Positions 4,378-5,395 of a DNA stretch of 5,395 bases are shown piece by piece. The DNA lies in NCBI GenBank assembly GCA_947456845.1, contig CANGUJ010000302.1, positions 1-5,395 on the forward strand, read 5' to 3'. A program made the position numbers and the translations under genes. Each line of letters opens with the position of its first letter. Within the stretch, counting starts at the first letter, position 1. The DNA is from Burkholderiales bacterium (lineage in GTDB: Bacteria > Pseudomonadota > Gammaproteobacteria > Burkholderiales > JAEUOS01). A model generated the notes under the pieces. The model worked only from the letters and a program-made list of their open reading frames with translations. It was not told where the DNA came from and searched no databases.

Positions 4378-5395
4378 GTGGGTGCGCGGCATTGGCGCCT
4401 CGCGCTCGCCCTTGCATGCCTGGCGCACATGACGCCGGCCCCGGCGCTCGATGCGACGCAACTGGCCGTGGTCATCAACACGCGCGACCCGCAAAGCGTG
4501 GCCGTCGGCGAGTATTACGCGGCCCGGCGCGCGCTGTCGTTCCAGAACATCATCCGCGTCGAATTCACCCCTGGCGTCCCCAACCTGCCCGAAAAGGAGT
4601 TCGAGGCGGTGCGCGCGGCCGTGGAGCGGGCGGCGCGGCCGTCGGTGCAGGCGTATGCGCTGACCTGGGCCGCCCCCTACCGGGTGGACTGCATGTCGAT
4701 CACCTCCGCGTTCGCGTTCGGCTTCGACGCATCCTATTGCGCCGAGGGCTGCAGGCCCACCCAGGCGAGCCCGCTGTTCAACGTGCCGACGCGGCGCCCG
4801 TTCGCCAATGCGGGCTTCCGCCCGGCGATGGCGATCGCCGCGCGCAATCTCGACCTGGCCAAGGCACTCATCGACCGCGGGGTGGCCGCGGACGCCACCC
4901 GCCCGCCGGGCACGGCCTATCTGCTGCACACCTCGGACGCGGCGCGCAGCGTGCGCCACCTGCTGTACCCGCAATTCGAAGCGGTCGCGCGCAATCGCCT
5001 GCAGGTCCAGGTGCTGCGGCAGGATGCGCTCGAGAACGCGCGCGATGTGATCATGCTTTTCACCGGCAGCGTGAAGGTGGCCGGGCTGGAGACGCTGGGC
5101 TTTCTGCCGGGTGCGGCCGCCGACCACCTCACCTCGACCGGCGGCATGCTCACCGACAGCGCGCAGATGAGCGCATTGCGCTGGCTGGAGGCGGGCGCGA
5201 CCGGCAGCTACGGCACGGTGGTGGAGCCGTGCAACCTGCTGCAGAAATTCCCCCACCCCGCGGTGTTCGCGGAACATTACCTGCGCGGCGATACGCTCAT
5301 CGAGGCGTACTGGAAAAGCGTGCTGATGCCGGGCCAGGGCATCTTCATCGGCGAGCCCCTGGCGGCGCCCTTCGCCCGCCCGCCCGCCGCCGCCC
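4378..5395 (+). CDS. TIGR03790-family exported protein (exosortase-associated), 3' end cut off
   Basis: This matches, from memory, the uncharacterised family TIGR03790, found almost only in species with exosortase/PEP-CTERM sorting. The frame is open for 339 residues to the window edge with no stop. GTG 4378 is chosen because it lies one base after the corA stop, follows GGGGTGG by 7 bases and yields a signal peptide: Arg4/Arg7, a hydrophobic run LALALACLA (8-16) and cleavage near APA (21-23). The in-frame ATG at 4429 would lose it. Family blocks: LAVVINTRDP then YYAARR near the mature N-terminus, LTWAAPYR at 95-102, FTGSVKV, PGAAADHLTSTGG ending near 256, WLEAGATGSYGTVVEPC at 269-285, KFPHP at 290-294, EAYWKSV and GEPLAAPF at 325-332. 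Mature cysteines 105, 121, 125 and 285 could form disulfides in the periplasm. The conserved C-terminal block is present, so little is probably missing. It is likely coupled to corA. The biochemical role is unknown. Confidence 0.85.
   Translation, partial: MGARHWRLALALACLAHMTPAPALDATQLAVVINTRDPQSVAVGEYYAARRALSFQNIIRVEFTPGVPNLPEKEFEAVRAAVERAARPSVQAYALTWAAPYRVDCMSITSAFAFGFDASYCAEGCRPTQASPLFNVPTRRPFANAGFRPAMAIAARNLDLAKALIDRGVAADATRPPGTAYLLHTSDAARSVRHLLYPQFEAVARNRLQVQVLRQDALENARDVIMLFTGSVKVAGLETLGFLPGAAADHLTSTGGMLTDSAQMSALRWLEAGATGSYGTVVEPCNLLQKFPHPAVFAEHYLRGDTLIEAYWKSVLMPGQGIFIGEPLAAPFARPPAAA

Noticed and set aside
4402..4419. Lipoprotein signal (Cys14) in the TIGR03790 protein
   Set aside because: The residues before Cys14 are Ala-Leu-Ala, without the Leu expected at -3, and the hydrophobic run continues past the Cys; an ordinary signal peptide with cleavage near APA fits better.
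3324..4481. Long minus-strand open frame opposite corA (385 codons)
   Set aside because: The plus strand carries an unmistakable CorA with GMN and MPEL motifs; the antisense translation is His/Arg/Ala-rich with no domain.
4264..5277. Long minus-strand open frame opposite the TIGR03790 gene (337 codons)
   Set aside because: The plus-strand frame has a signal peptide and conserved family blocks; the antisense product is Arg/His/Gly-rich and featureless.

Overview
The window is GC-rich, densely coded bacterial DNA. A Bug/TctC-type solute receptor, an E. coli-type CorA and a TIGR03790-family protein together suggest a betaproteobacterium. The exosortase-linked family points towards the Azoarcus/Thauera/Zoogloea side rather than Bordetella or Burkholderia. 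This placement is an inference, because the window has no rRNA or other phylogenetic marker.

Layout: (1) Positions 2-961 (+) hold most of a periplasmic Bug-family solute-binding receptor, whose true start probably lies just upstream of the window. (2) Positions 962-1063 separate convergent genes and hold a 20-bp tandem duplication that covers the receptor's stop codon, plus a perfect 8-bp hairpin. (3) Positions 1064-1330 (-) encode an unrecognised 88-residue helical protein with a clear ribosome binding site. (4) Positions 1331-1500 separate divergent genes and hold a second perfect hairpin and a possible 14-codon leader ORF. (5) Positions 1501-2013 (+) encode an unrecognised 170-residue acidic soluble protein. 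(6) Positions 2084-4376 and onward form a run of same-strand genes: a single-domain cupin, a classical short-chain dehydrogenase/reductase, a CorA Mg2+ channel and a secreted TIGR03790-family protein that runs off the right edge.

The last three genes are tightly packed. The SDR stop overlaps the CorA start by one base (TGATG), and the next gene starts at a GTG one base after the CorA stop. They are probably co-transcribed and translationally coupled. The cupin and SDR look like cytosolic small-molecule metabolism, and nothing in the window names their substrates. CorA supplies divalent cations. The TIGR03790 protein is exported, and its family is uncharacterised but known to co-occur with exosortase/PEP-CTERM systems, so this is the most interesting gene here. 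It uses a GTG start and has no stop within the window, so it is easily overlooked. I see no mobile element, CRISPR array, tRNA or rRNA.
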